Part shown: positions 17,435-24,790 of the stretch, piece by piece
How positions within the stretch are numbered: position 1 is the first letter of the stretch
Layout of the letters: each line of letters opens with the position of its first letter
Assembly: GCF_025833875.1 (NCBI RefSeq)
Contig: NZ_JAOYOD010000001.1
Coordinates: 1,116,001-1,180,000, forward strand
Origin: Reichenbachiella ulvae
Lineage (GTDB): Bacteria > Bacteroidota > Bacteroidia > Cytophagales > Cyclobacteriaceae
Length of the DNA stretch: 64,000 nt
Direction of reading: 5' to 3'
The notes under the pieces: generated by a model
What the model saw: the letters and a program-made list of their open reading frames with translations, nothing else
Databases searched by the model: none
What the model was told of the DNA's origin: nothing
Program-made: the position numbers and the translations under genes

Positions 17435-18517
17435 TTAAAAATCCAAAGCATTGATGGTATCTACAAGCATTTCTACTTGTTCCTTAGAGTGTGTCGGGAA
17501 ACTTGCAATTCGGATGTGCTGACCTTTGAATGGACCATATCCACTACCTACTTGCATCCCCTTGTCGGCCAAAGCTGACATCAATGGTTCTGCTCCGCCT
17601 TCTACCTGGCCCACGCCTACAGTCAGCGATCTGAATTTCTTTTCTGATACGAATGGAGAAAGTTTTTCGTGTTTCTCAAACAAATCATAAATCAAAGTGC
17701 TTTTATATATGGCTTCATTTCTGATTTGATCAATTCCCTTGTTTAACATATCCTGTACCACTTTACCCAATAGATAAATGTTCAGCACATTTGGGGTGCA
17801 ACTCGTTTGATGTTTCTGTGCAAATTTGTCGATACTCAAAAGACCATTGTATGTCTCATGATACTTGCCAGCTTCTTTGAGTTTCTGGGCTTTTTCAAGG
17901 CATCTTTCATTATATATCCATACTCCCAATCCTGCTGGAAGACCAAAACATTTTTGAACAGAAAAGTACAAGCTGTCCAATTGACTGAAGTCATATTTGG
18001 TCACCGGCAAAGAACTTACAGAGTCTACCACTAAGAGTTTGTCCGGATTGTTTTTTCTGAGTGCCTCAATGTCTGCTACCGGAAGCATAGCTCCAGTACT
18101 GGTTTCATTTTGTACTACTCCGATCAATTCTACTTCGTCTGGAATGGTAGCTTGAGTTAGATCGTGATTGCTTCCTGGGACGGCTTCATCCAAAATGGCG
18201 TTTTTGCCAAGGTCCTTTGCCGTTTTATAAAATTTCTCTGAAAAAGATCCATTCACAAAGTGATAGGAGTTGTTGTCAATTAAGTTCTCGGCCATTCTCT
18301 CCCAAATCTCCGTCGCAGAAGAAGTAAAACCAATCTGGTATCCTTCTGGTAGGTTCAGGAGTTGTCTCAAAGCATTAACTGTCTCCTGATGCATTTGGAC
18401 ATATTGTTTGCTTCTATGACTGATTGATGGAATGTTGTTCTTCAGCGCCTCTTTGATGTGTTGTTCTACTGTAAAATACAAGGCAGAAGGGCCGGGAGTG
18501 AAAAATATTTTGTTCAT
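17435..18517 (-). CDS. serC: phosphoserine aminotransferase-type class V aminotransferase (SerC)
   Basis: 360 residues, class V PLP aminotransferase. The N-terminus 'NKIFFTPGPSALYFTVEQHI' and the PLP Lys in 'LYFSVQKCFGLPAGLGVWI' near residue 190 are visible, with 'GFTSSATEIWERMAENL' binding the cofactor phosphate. It differs from classical E. coli SerC but fits the alternative phosphoserine aminotransferase group of Bacteroidota. The neighbouring SerB-SerA fusion supports the assignment: 3-phosphohydroxypyruvate to phosphoserine. It has its own promoter with a perfect TAATTTTG box (minus strand, 18552-18559). Confidence 0.85.
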   Translation of the reverse strand: MNKIFFTPGPSALYFTVEQHIKEALKNNIPSISHRSKQYVQMHQETVNALRQLLNLPEGYQIGFTSSATEIWERMAENLIDNNSYHFVNGSFSEKFYKTAKDLGKNAILDEAVPGSNHDLTQATIPDEVELIGVVQNETSTGAMLPVADIEALRKNNPDKLLVVDSVSSLPVTKYDFSQLDSLYFSVQKCFGLPAGLGVWIYNERCLEKAQKLKEAGKYHETYNGLLSIDKFAQKHQTSCTPNVLNIYLLGKVVQDMLNKGIDQIRNEAIYKSTLIYDLFEKHEKLSPFVSEKKFRSLTVGVGQVEGGAEPLMSALADKGMQVGSGYGPFKGQHIRIASFPTHSKEQVEMLVDTINALDF

Positions 18518-18549
18518 TGAATTCCTAGAGACATAAGGTGTTTAAAGGG

Positions 18550-18561
18550 CGCAAAATTATT
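18550..18561 (-). promoter_or_regulatory. serC promoter -7 region, shared with the serB-serA gene
   Basis: On the minus strand AATAATTTTGCG contains a perfect TAnnTTTG box, 35-42 bases upstream of the serC ATG. The identical 12-base block occurs upstream of the serB-serA gene at 20768-20779. No clear TTG -33 element is seen for serC. Confidence 0.5.
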
Positions 18562-18581
18562 ACAAAAGATATTAATGATTA

Positions 18582-18812
18582 TATATTTGTGTCGTCTTGT
18601 ATATCAATAAGTTTATTAAACTATAAACATACATATAGACGAGTGAAACCGGTAGCTAAACCAGGCCTCATTTCGAACTTGTTCGAAACTCCTACGGAGA
18701 TAACAGTGGAAGGTTGAATTATTTGGATAGCTCAAATCGTTACTTAATCGGTTTAATTAAACCATGATTGCAAGACATAAAAAAATCCCGTTCATTTGAA
18801 CGGGATTTTTAC
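18582..18812 (+). ncRNA. candidate standalone structured ncRNA with own promoter and terminator
   Basis: A perfect -7 box TATATTTG (18582-18589) faces right, away from serC. The expected start (about 18593) coincides with GTCTTG (18594-18599), which pairs with CAAGAC (18771-18776) just before a strong terminator (18781-18810). Further nested pairing closes the same stem: CAAT (18605-18608) with ATTG (18767-18770), and GTTTATTAAAC (18611-18621) with GTTTAATTAAAC (18751-18762). Inside are ACGA/TCGT (18639-18642, 18737-18740), AGCTA/TAGCT (18654-18658, 18728-18732), and hairpins at 18671-18688 (7 bp, loop CTTG) and 18689-18699 (4 bp). There is no open reading frame of note and no gene downstream on this strand. 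I could not match it to 6S, SRP, RNase P, tmRNA or a known riboswitch. Confidence 0.6.
18781..18811. terminator. bidirectional terminator (ncRNA on +, serB-serA on -)
   Basis: AAAAATCCCGTTCA (18781-18794) pairs with TGAACGGGATTTTT (18797-18810), a 14-bp perfect stem with T-runs in both directions. The minus-strand serB-serA gene ends at 18816, 5 bases away. Confidence 0.93.
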
Positions 18813-18815
18813 TTT

Positions 18816-20714
18816 TTAGTACAGTACTCTGAATCGAATCGTACCCTCTATTTTTTTCATCACTTTGATTACGTCCTTGTTGTAATCTGTGTCAATGTCA
18901 GTGATCACATAGCCGACTGTTTCATTTGTCTTCAAGTATTGTCCCATCACGTTGATGTTGTGTGAGGCCAAAATATTGTTGATCTCAGCCATGATGCCTG
19001 GCTTGTTGTGGTGGATGTGAATGAATCGATGCGCATCCTGTAACTTAGGCAACGTTAAATTCGGGAAGTTGACACTGTTGGTCGTCGAACCTGAATTGAT
19101 GTAGCTAATGATCTTGTTCGGTACGAACTCAGCAATGTTTTCTTGAGCCTCCAAAGTACTACCTCCAATATGAGGAGTCAAAATGGTATTTGGCAGCCCT
19201 TTCAGCTCAGATATGAACTCGTGTGCATTACTGTATGGTTCTTCAGGGAATACATCCACTGCACATCCGGTAATTTTACCTGATTCTATGGCTTTCTTAA
19301 GTTCCGGGATATCCACAACATGACCTCTAGATAGGTTCATGAAGATGATGCCTTCTTTCATCGCGTCAAATTGCTCCTTACCGATGATGTTGGTGTTGCT
19401 ATCTCTTCCGTCTACATGAAGAGAAACAATGTCCACTTCACCTAGCATTTCATTCAAGCTGGTACATTTGATGGCATTACCAATGGCTAATCTTTCGTCG
19501 ATATCATAGTAGTATACCTGAAGTCCCATAGCCTCTGCCAATACAGATAATTGCTTACCAATATTGCCATAGCCGATGATACCCAATTTCTTTCCTCTTA
19601 CCTCAAAACTGTTTTTTGCCGATTTGTCCCATTTGCCTTGATGCATGCTAGCAATTTTATCAGGCAGGTTTCTGATCAACATGATCATCTCTCCAATAGC
19701 CAACTCGACCACAGAGCGGGTGTTGCTATAAGGAGCATTGAAAACAGTAATTCCTCTTTTGGTACATTCTTTCAGATCGATCTGGTTAGTGCCTATACAA
19801 AAAGCCCCAATAGACATCAATCGATTGGCATGCTCCAACACTCTTTTCGTTACTTGAGTTTTGGACCTAATCCCAAGAATAGAAACATCTTTGATTTTTT
19901 CACAAAGTTCGTCCTCTGAGAGTCCAGCAGGATGAACCTCAACTTGATATCCTTCTTCCTCTACAATTTTGACTCCTCTACTATGTATGTTTTCAAGAAG
20001 TAAGATTTTAATTCTGTTCTTAGGGTATGAGAGTGCTCCTTTCATATTGTTATGATATAATATTTCGTCAAGTGATGGAGCGATGTGGTCAGCAAAATCC
20101 ATCACATTTTTTCTTTCTACATTTTCGGTGAAGGCATAAAAGCGATTGGCTTTTCCTTCCTTTCTTATTTCATAATCGTTGTAACCATCTCCAATTACAA
20201 AAATTTCTCCTTCTAGCTTCAGCGACTCAATCAATGCTGGTTTGCCACCGCTGCGCGATAGAATATTGTCTTTGTCAAAGCCGGTAATATTCCCTTCATC
20301 GTCAAACTCAAAAGTATTGGCAAAAACATGCTCTTCTTTGATTCCATATTCTTTTACGATGGGATAGATGAACTCTTTAAATCCATTCGAAAGAATATAG
20401 ACACTGTCAGAATTCTCAGCTAAAAAATTCTTGTTGCGACGAAAAGACTTAGAGACCAATGGTCTGAGACTTTCGATCAACAGAGGGATATGTTTTCTAT
20501 TTGCTTTTAGGATAGCTAATCGGCTTTCAAGAGACTCTCTGAAGGATAGATCTCCACCCATGGCCAGGTTGGTGATTCTTTCTATTTCCTTGAGCGCCAC
20601 AGCCTTTTCTTCTTCATCTTGAAAGACAAGGGTACAAAGCACATCCAAGGCTTCCACTTGAGTAAATGTACTGTCAAAATCTATGACAAAGTTGGCTACC
20701 TTTGATTCCGTCAT
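18816..20714 (-). CDS. serA: SerB-SerA fusion: phosphoserine phosphatase + phosphoglycerate dehydrogenase with ACT domain
   Basis: 632 residues. Residues 1-225 are a HAD phosphatase of the SerB type: motif I 'VIDFDSTFTQVEA', 'ILSNGFKEFI', and 'FVIGDGYNDYEI'. Residues about 235-545 are D-3-phosphoglycerate dehydrogenase: Rossmann motif 'LGIIGYGNIGKQL', catalytic region 'NLSRGHVVDI', 'AVDVFPEEP' and 'LTPHIGGSTLEAQ'. Residues about 560-632 are an ACT domain ('HHNKPGIMAEINNILASHNI'), the usual site of serine feedback. The protein would carry the first and third steps of serine synthesis; SerC next door carries the second. The promoter is at 20770-20796 and the 5' leader has a small hairpin. Fusion of these two domains is recurrent in Cytophagales as far as I recall. 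Confidence 0.93.
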   Translation of the reverse strand: MTESKVANFVIDFDSTFTQVEALDVLCTLVFQDEEEKAVALKEIERITNLAMGGDLSFRESLESRLAILKANRKHIPLLIESLRPLVSKSFRRNKNFLAENSDSVYILSNGFKEFIYPIVKEYGIKEEHVFANTFEFDDEGNITGFDKDNILSRSGGKPALIESLKLEGEIFVIGDGYNDYEIRKEGKANRFYAFTENVERKNVMDFADHIAPSLDEILYHNNMKGALSYPKNRIKILLLENIHSRGVKIVEEEGYQVEVHPAGLSEDELCEKIKDVSILGIRSKTQVTKRVLEHANRLMSIGAFCIGTNQIDLKECTKRGITVFNAPYSNTRSVVELAIGEMIMLIRNLPDKIASMHQGKWDKSAKNSFEVRGKKLGIIGYGNIGKQLSVLAEAMGLQVYYYDIDERLAIGNAIKCTSLNEMLGEVDIVSLHVDGRDSNTNIIGKEQFDAMKEGIIFMNLSRGHVVDIPELKKAIESGKITGCAVDVFPEEPYSNAHEFISELKGLPNTILTPHIGGSTLEAQENIAEFVPNKIISYINSGSTTNSVNFPNLTLPKLQDAHRFIHIHHNKPGIMAEINNILASHNINVMGQYLKTNETVGYVITDIDTDYNKDVIKVMKKIEGTIRFRVLY

Positions 20715-21084
20715 TCGAGGATAAATTATATCTTTTTTTAAACTGCACTTTTACAGTGCTTTTGTGCCGCAAAATTATTCTTATTGCAATAAATCAATGA
20801 TATAAATACGTAGATTAATCGTGCTCAGCTGTATAATTGCAAAAATGACAATCTTTTTATGATTATTTGGGGATATGTATAATATTTTAACTCCATTGTA
20901 AATTTATCTTTGGACTTATCAATACTTTGTCTCTCTTTGCAGCATCAGTCGAGCTACTAATAATTGTCTTGTCTTGGACTCAAAACAGATATTCTTAGTA
21001 TATTGGCAACATCGGATGACGCGCTATATTGTATTAAAACAAGAATCAAACATTTACAATAGCATTTAAACTATTTAGCACAAA
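20715..21084. other. 370-base intergenic region between serB-serA and antiporter gene
   Basis: AT-rich region between divergent genes. The left end holds the serB-serA promoter and a GCACT-TTTAC-AGTGC hairpin. Facing right, a perfect TATCTTTG box at 20905-20912 would give a 170-base leader for the antiporter. I see no open reading frame, strong repeat or terminator in the remainder. Confidence 0.5.
20768..20796 (-). promoter_or_regulatory. serB-serA promoter
   Basis: On the minus strand TTG (20794-20796), 16-17-base spacer, perfect TAATTTTG (20770-20777). The transcript would start near 20765 and carry GCACT/AGTGC (20745-20759) as a hairpin in a 50-base leader. Confidence 0.55.
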
Positions 21085-22335
21085 ATGGGCATACTGGATC
21101 TAATAACCTTATTGATTTTTTTAGCGGCAGTCTTTACACTTATCAATATCACACTTTTAAAATTACCCTCTACCATCGGGCTGATGGCAATTGCATTGGC
21201 ATCATCGGTAGTTATCGTACTTTTTGGGTTAGTGACACCCTCGATACTTAGTGGTGCAGAGCATATTATACAAGAGTTTGATTTTAAGGAAGTTCTCTTG
21301 AATGTGATGCTTAATTTCTTGCTATTTGCTGGAGCACTGTCTGTAGACCTTACTCGTTTGTTAGAGGAAAAAGTACCTGTAATTATTTTGGCCACTGCGG
21401 GTACTTTGATGTCGACCTTCTTAGTGGGTGGGATTATGTTTTATGCTTTCCCATTGATGGGGGTAGAGGTTGACTTAATATATTGTTTGTTGTTTGGTGC
21501 GTTGATTTCACCAACCGATCCAATTGCGGTACTGTCTCTTGTAAAGAAAGTAGGTTTGGCCAAAAGACTTGAAATCAAAATAGCGGGAGAATCCTTGTTT
21601 AACGACGGGGTTGGAGTAGTTATTTTCTTGACGATTCTGGGTATTGCTCAGGGTGGTGGAGAGCATGGGGGAGAAATTACTCCTTTGAGTGTAGCTGGGC
21701 TATTTGCCACTGAGGTTTTTGGAGGGTTGTTTCTGGGAGCTGTTTTTGGTTTCCTTGGATTTAAACTGTTGAATTATATAGATAATGACCATGTAGAATT
21801 AGAAGTTCTTGTGACTTTGACTCTGGTGATGGTGGGAGGAAGATTGGCCGAGCTTATTCATGTATCCGCTCCATTGGGAATGGTGGTAATGGGTCTATTT
21901 ATTGGTAATCAAGGACGTAGCGATCATTTGGCTAATGCTACTGGTGAATACGTTTACAAATTCTGGCACCTTTTAGACGAAGCGCTTAATGCTATCCTTT
22001 TCATATTGATAGGGTTGGAGTTCATTGTCATCACCCAGACTTTTCAGGATGAATACATGATTATCATGCCCGTGGCTATATTAGTTGTGTTGTTTGCTAG
22101 ATTTTTGGGTGTATCTATTCCAATTACCATCATGAAAGCGATGGGGAAAAAGTTTGAGAGAAAAACAATTATGATTTTGACATGGGGTGGACTAAGAGGC
22201 GGTATATCCGTAGCGTTGGCCCTTTCTTTGTCAGATGCTATACCCGCCAAGGATGTTATTGTAACCGCTACCTATGCCGTTGTGGTCTTTTCTATCCTGG
22301 TTCAAGGTCTGACTATTGAAAAAATTATGAAATAG
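21085..22335 (+). CDS. CPA1-type sodium (cation):proton antiporter, NhaP-like
   Basis: 416 residues with about 12 membrane segments. The ion-binding region 'SPTDPIAVLSLVKKVGL' and the signature 'GESLFNDGVGVVIFL' (with the essential Asp) identify the CPA1/NhaP family, and 'TWGGLRGGISVALALSL' is the conserved C-terminal motif. It exchanges Na or K for protons across the inner membrane. It is followed 51 bases later by the GPP34 gene and lies near a potassium channel, so the area is devoted to ion balance. Length is typical of the short forms without cytoplasmic regulatory tails. Confidence 0.93.
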   Translation: MGILDLITLLIFLAAVFTLINITLLKLPSTIGLMAIALASSVVIVLFGLVTPSILSGAEHIIQEFDFKEVLLNVMLNFLLFAGALSVDLTRLLEEKVPVIILATAGTLMSTFLVGGIMFYAFPLMGVEVDLIYCLLFGALISPTDPIAVLSLVKKVGLAKRLEIKIAGESLFNDGVGVVIFLTILGIAQGGGEHGGEITPLSVAGLFATEVFGGLFLGAVFGFLGFKLLNYIDNDHVELEVLVTLTLVMVGGRLAELIHVSAPLGMVVMGLFIGNQGRSDHLANATGEYVYKFWHLLDEALNAILFILIGLEFIVITQTFQDEYMIIMPVAILVVLFARFLGVSIPITIMKAMGKKFERKTIMILTWGGLRGGISVALALSLSDAIPAKDVIVTATYAVVVFSILVQGLTIEKIMK

Positions 22336-22386
22336 TGGGTAGGATTTATAATATTTGCAACTTCGTAGTAGAATAAAAATAAAGAA

Positions 22387-23022
22387 ATGAAATTAAGTTT
22401 AGCAGAAGGTTTAATGCTGATTGCTTTGGATGACGAGGAAGGGAGACTTTTGGCGGCAGCAGAGCATTCAATAGATCATGGTATTTTAGCTATCGTTATT
22501 CTAGAACTTTCACTAATTAAAAGAATTGCTTTTGAAGGTGGAAAGATTGTAGTGAAGGATACAACTGGGACTGGTAACAAGGTTTTGGATAGCGTATTGA
22601 AAGCGATAGGTGGGGGAGGTGAAACTGTTCCTGCTACTGTGACCAGGTTGGTTAAAAGTTTCGACCAAATTCAGGATGATGTCATCGAGCTATTGGTTCA
22701 AAGAGGTATTCTAAAAGTAGAATCTACCAAATTGCTTTGGATCCCGGTATCTGAAAGAATGGATAATGCAAATTATGCGTTTGAGCAAGAGATTAGAGAT
22801 ACATTGAAAGCTGTAGTAAAGAGTGGTAAGAAACCTACTCCGGCTATTGTGATTCTGATGTCCATTATTCACAATTGTGGGATACTAGAGGAAGTATTCA
22901 AAGAGCAAGATGAATTAATTGATGCTGTTAAAGTGGCTAAAGATATTGCTTCAGCAGGATTTGTAGATCCAGGAACTAAAGAAGTTTTAGAAGGGTTAAA
23001 ACCACACTTCAGTCAACTTTGA
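22387..23022 (+). CDS. GPP34 (GOLPH3/VPS74-like) family protein
   Basis: 211 residues, matching the GPP34 family: 'LAEGLMLIALDDEEGRLL' at the N-terminus, 'AIVILELSLIKRIAFEGGKI', and a helical C-terminus. The eukaryotic relatives bind phosphatidylinositol 4-phosphate on Golgi membranes; bacterial members are of unknown function, presumably peripheral membrane proteins. It lies 51 bases downstream of the antiporter, in the same direction, and before a strong bidirectional terminator. The link between ion transport and this protein is only positional. Confidence 0.88.
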   Translation: MKLSLAEGLMLIALDDEEGRLLAAAEHSIDHGILAIVILELSLIKRIAFEGGKIVVKDTTGTGNKVLDSVLKAIGGGGETVPATVTRLVKSFDQIQDDVIELLVQRGILKVESTKLLWIPVSERMDNANYAFEQEIRDTLKAVVKSGKKPTPAIVILMSIIHNCGILEEVFKEQDELIDAVKVAKDIASAGFVDPGTKEVLEGLKPHFSQL

Positions 23023-23041
23023 TAAGCTGAATGGTTTTAAT

Positions 23042-23077
23042 AAAAAGAGAGATGGTCATTGGTCATCTCTCTTTTTT
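23042..23077. terminator. bidirectional terminator overlapping the end of the lipoprotein gene
   Basis: AAAAAGAGAGATG (23042-23054) pairs perfectly with CATCTCTCTTTTT (23064-23076). The stop codon of the minus-strand lipoprotein gene (23056-23058) lies in the loop, so the hairpin arm on one side is coding sequence. Confidence 0.9.
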
Positions 23078-23481
23078 TGTTCCTGAATATCTGGTGGAGT
23101 CATAGAGTTTTTGAAATAATACTGATAAAGTTCATCAGCATATTGTTCCATTTTGGCTTTGTTCGTGCCTTGCTGTTTAGCAGCACTAATTACTTGAAGC
23201 TCCATGATTGTTTTCAAATAGGCTTTAATGGAATCCTGATTATTTCTTATTTTCTTTCCATTCAAGGCCATAAAACCAAACCCTTCATGAGGGTTGTTTC
23301 TGTCTCTCTCCAGAATGAAGTATTCGACATCATCAATTACAATTCTATCGAAGTGATAGTTGATGTCTTCATGTATTTCACTAAAGTTAGGCCCGTCACC
23401 GTGATTGACATCTCTATTCTCACATGATGCCAATGAAGTTAAAACTATTGAGTAGAGTAAGTATTTAATGGTTTTCTTCAT
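23056..23481 (-). CDS. small lipoprotein of unknown function
   Basis: 141 residues. Lipoprotein signal MKKTIKYLLYSIVLTSLASC (Cys20). The mature part is charged, with 'DRIVIDDVEYFILERDRNNPHEGFG', and a helical end. No family recognised. It starts 2 bases after the potassium channel stop, so it is coexpressed with the channel and could be its periplasmic or outer-membrane accessory; this is inference. Confidence 0.72.
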   Translation of the reverse strand: MKKTIKYLLYSIVLTSLASCENRDVNHGDGPNFSEIHEDINYHFDRIVIDDVEYFILERDRNNPHEGFGFMALNGKKIRNNQDSIKAYLKTIMELQVISAAKQQGTNKAKMEQYADELYQYYFKNSMTPPDIQEQKKRDDQ

Positions 23482-23483
23482 GT

Positions 23484-24569
23484 TTATCTCCTTTCTTTAA
23501 AGTACCCTTCCTGGACATTGAATGCTTTTTGGATTACATCGAACGAACTTCCATTGACTATGATGATTAGATAATCTCCGAGCTCTATTTTGTATTCCTT
23601 GTGTGGGTTTTTAATAAGCAAACGTGTTCCTGTCATGTTCCTTTTGACCATTCCAATCAGAACGCCATTGAATTTGGATTTGATTCCCTCAAAGGCTTGA
23701 TTGTAGGTTTTATTCAAAAAGGGGTTGTCATAGGTTACAAGGAATTGTTTGATGTCATAGTCCGTAGGCGTATGCGCAAATGACATGATATCCTCAGTAT
23801 AAGCAGCTACATCTGGCTCGAACATGTAACTCGCTAATATTTTAGACGAAATTTCATGAGGTGAAATAGCATTGGTTACACCCGCATTGATAAAAGTGTT
23901 CTTCAGATTCGCATTTTCTAAAGTTACGACGAATTCTAATCGATCGAATATTTTTTTAATATTAAGAATGAAAACCAACTTTTCTGTGTCATCGGTAAGG
24001 TTGACAAATACTACAGATGACTTTTCAATGTTTACTTTTTTCAGTGCTTCAAAATTCTCGAAATCAGCATAAAGCGTAAATACTTCCTTCTTGTTGTATT
24101 TTTCATAGATCAAGTCAATGTCACTTCTCTTATTGGTGACAATAGCGACCTGTTTGCTGGCACCAATCAACTGTTCAGTGACCAGTTGCCCAAAATCACT
24201 CCAGCCAATCATCACCACATGATCTTCAAATACAGTTCCGTTGTAGCCTAGCATTTTATTCTGTTTAATTGTTGTTACAAGGTTAGTGATTTGTCCTATC
24301 AATAAACCATAAATACCTACACTCAATAACACAAAGACATAGCCAATCACCCTACCATATATGGTGTTGGGATAGATGTCTCCATACCCCACTGTGGTCA
24401 AAGTCACCACGGTGTACCAAACCGCTTGATGATAATTGGTGATACTAGATTGAGTACTGTCCTGTTCAAAACGAATCAAAAGAGTAATCAAAACAAAGTA
24501 AATCAGAGCACCTATTAGGATGCCAAAAATAAACCTGTTGACCTTTTGTTGTTCTGAAGAATTGAGCAT
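23484..24569 (-). CDS. potassium channel with RCK (TrkA-N/TrkA-C) domains
   Basis: 361 residues. Two membrane segments flank a pore with the selectivity filter TVGYGD near residue 60 ('TTVGYGDIYPNTIYGRVI'). A cytoplasmic RCK domain follows ('DHVVMIGWSDFGQLVTEQLI', residues about 108-235), then a TrkA-C domain (about 275-355). The RCK glycine motif is altered (GWSDFG instead of GxGxxG), so NAD binding may be lost. It passes K+ through the inner membrane. It forms an operon with the lipoprotein gene. Confidence 0.93.
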   Translation of the reverse strand: MLNSSEQQKVNRFIFGILIGALIYFVLITLLIRFEQDSTQSSITNYHQAVWYTVVTLTTVGYGDIYPNTIYGRVIGYVFVLLSVGIYGLLIGQITNLVTTIKQNKMLGYNGTVFEDHVVMIGWSDFGQLVTEQLIGASKQVAIVTNKRSDIDLIYEKYNKKEVFTLYADFENFEALKKVNIEKSSVVFVNLTDDTEKLVFILNIKKIFDRLEFVVTLENANLKNTFINAGVTNAISPHEISSKILASYMFEPDVAAYTEDIMSFAHTPTDYDIKQFLVTYDNPFLNKTYNQAFEGIKSKFNGVLIGMVKRNMTGTRLLIKNPHKEYKIELGDYLIIIVNGSSFDVIQKAFNVQEGYFKERR

Positions 24570-24671
24570 TTGTATATGATTGAACGATTAGGTTTAAATA
24601 AGAATCCAAGATATCAAAATTGGGAATAATTAAAAATGTAAAAGATTTAATTCATTTGATTCTCATCTATA

Positions 24672-24699
24672 AAAAAAAACCCCAGAACTTTTGTTCTGG
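24672..24699 (-). terminator. Rho-independent terminator downstream of hybrid two-component gene
   Basis: On the minus strand CCAGAAC-AAAA-GTTCTGG (24693-24699 with 24682-24688) is followed by a run of nine T (A-run at 24671-24679 on +). It lies about 90 bases after the stop of the gene ending at 24791 and upstream of the potassium channel start. Confidence 0.85.
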
Positions 24700-24751
24700 A
24701 GCCAGCAGCATTATTCGAGAAAAATTATGAAGTAAAGATCTGCTGACTCGA

Positions 24752-24788
24752 CTTTAAAATCCTGCCATTTTTCTTTAAAATCCTGCCA
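24752..24788. repeat. 16-bp direct repeat with 21-bp period
   Basis: CTTTAAAATCCTGCCA occurs at 24752-24767 and again at 24773-24788, exact copies, spaced by five bases (period 21). It lies 3-40 bases after the stop of an AraC-domain two-component gene and 200 bases upstream of the potassium channel gene. Two direct half-sites one period of two helical turns apart is the arrangement used by AraC-type DNA-binding domains. Confidence 0.6.
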
Positions 24789-24790
24789 AA

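Noticed and set aside
18582..18812. Reading the RNA candidate as a TPP, SAM-I, cobalamin, glycine or c-di-GMP riboswitch, or as RNase P, tmRNA or SRP RNA
   Set aside because: None of the conserved core sequences of these classes is present in either strand as far as I can see, and there is no downstream gene on the plus strand for a riboswitch to control.
23484..24569. Reading the potassium channel as a Trk-type uptake protein
   Set aside because: The protein has two membrane segments and one TVGYGD filter, which is a channel, not the multi-segment TrkH/KtrB transporter.
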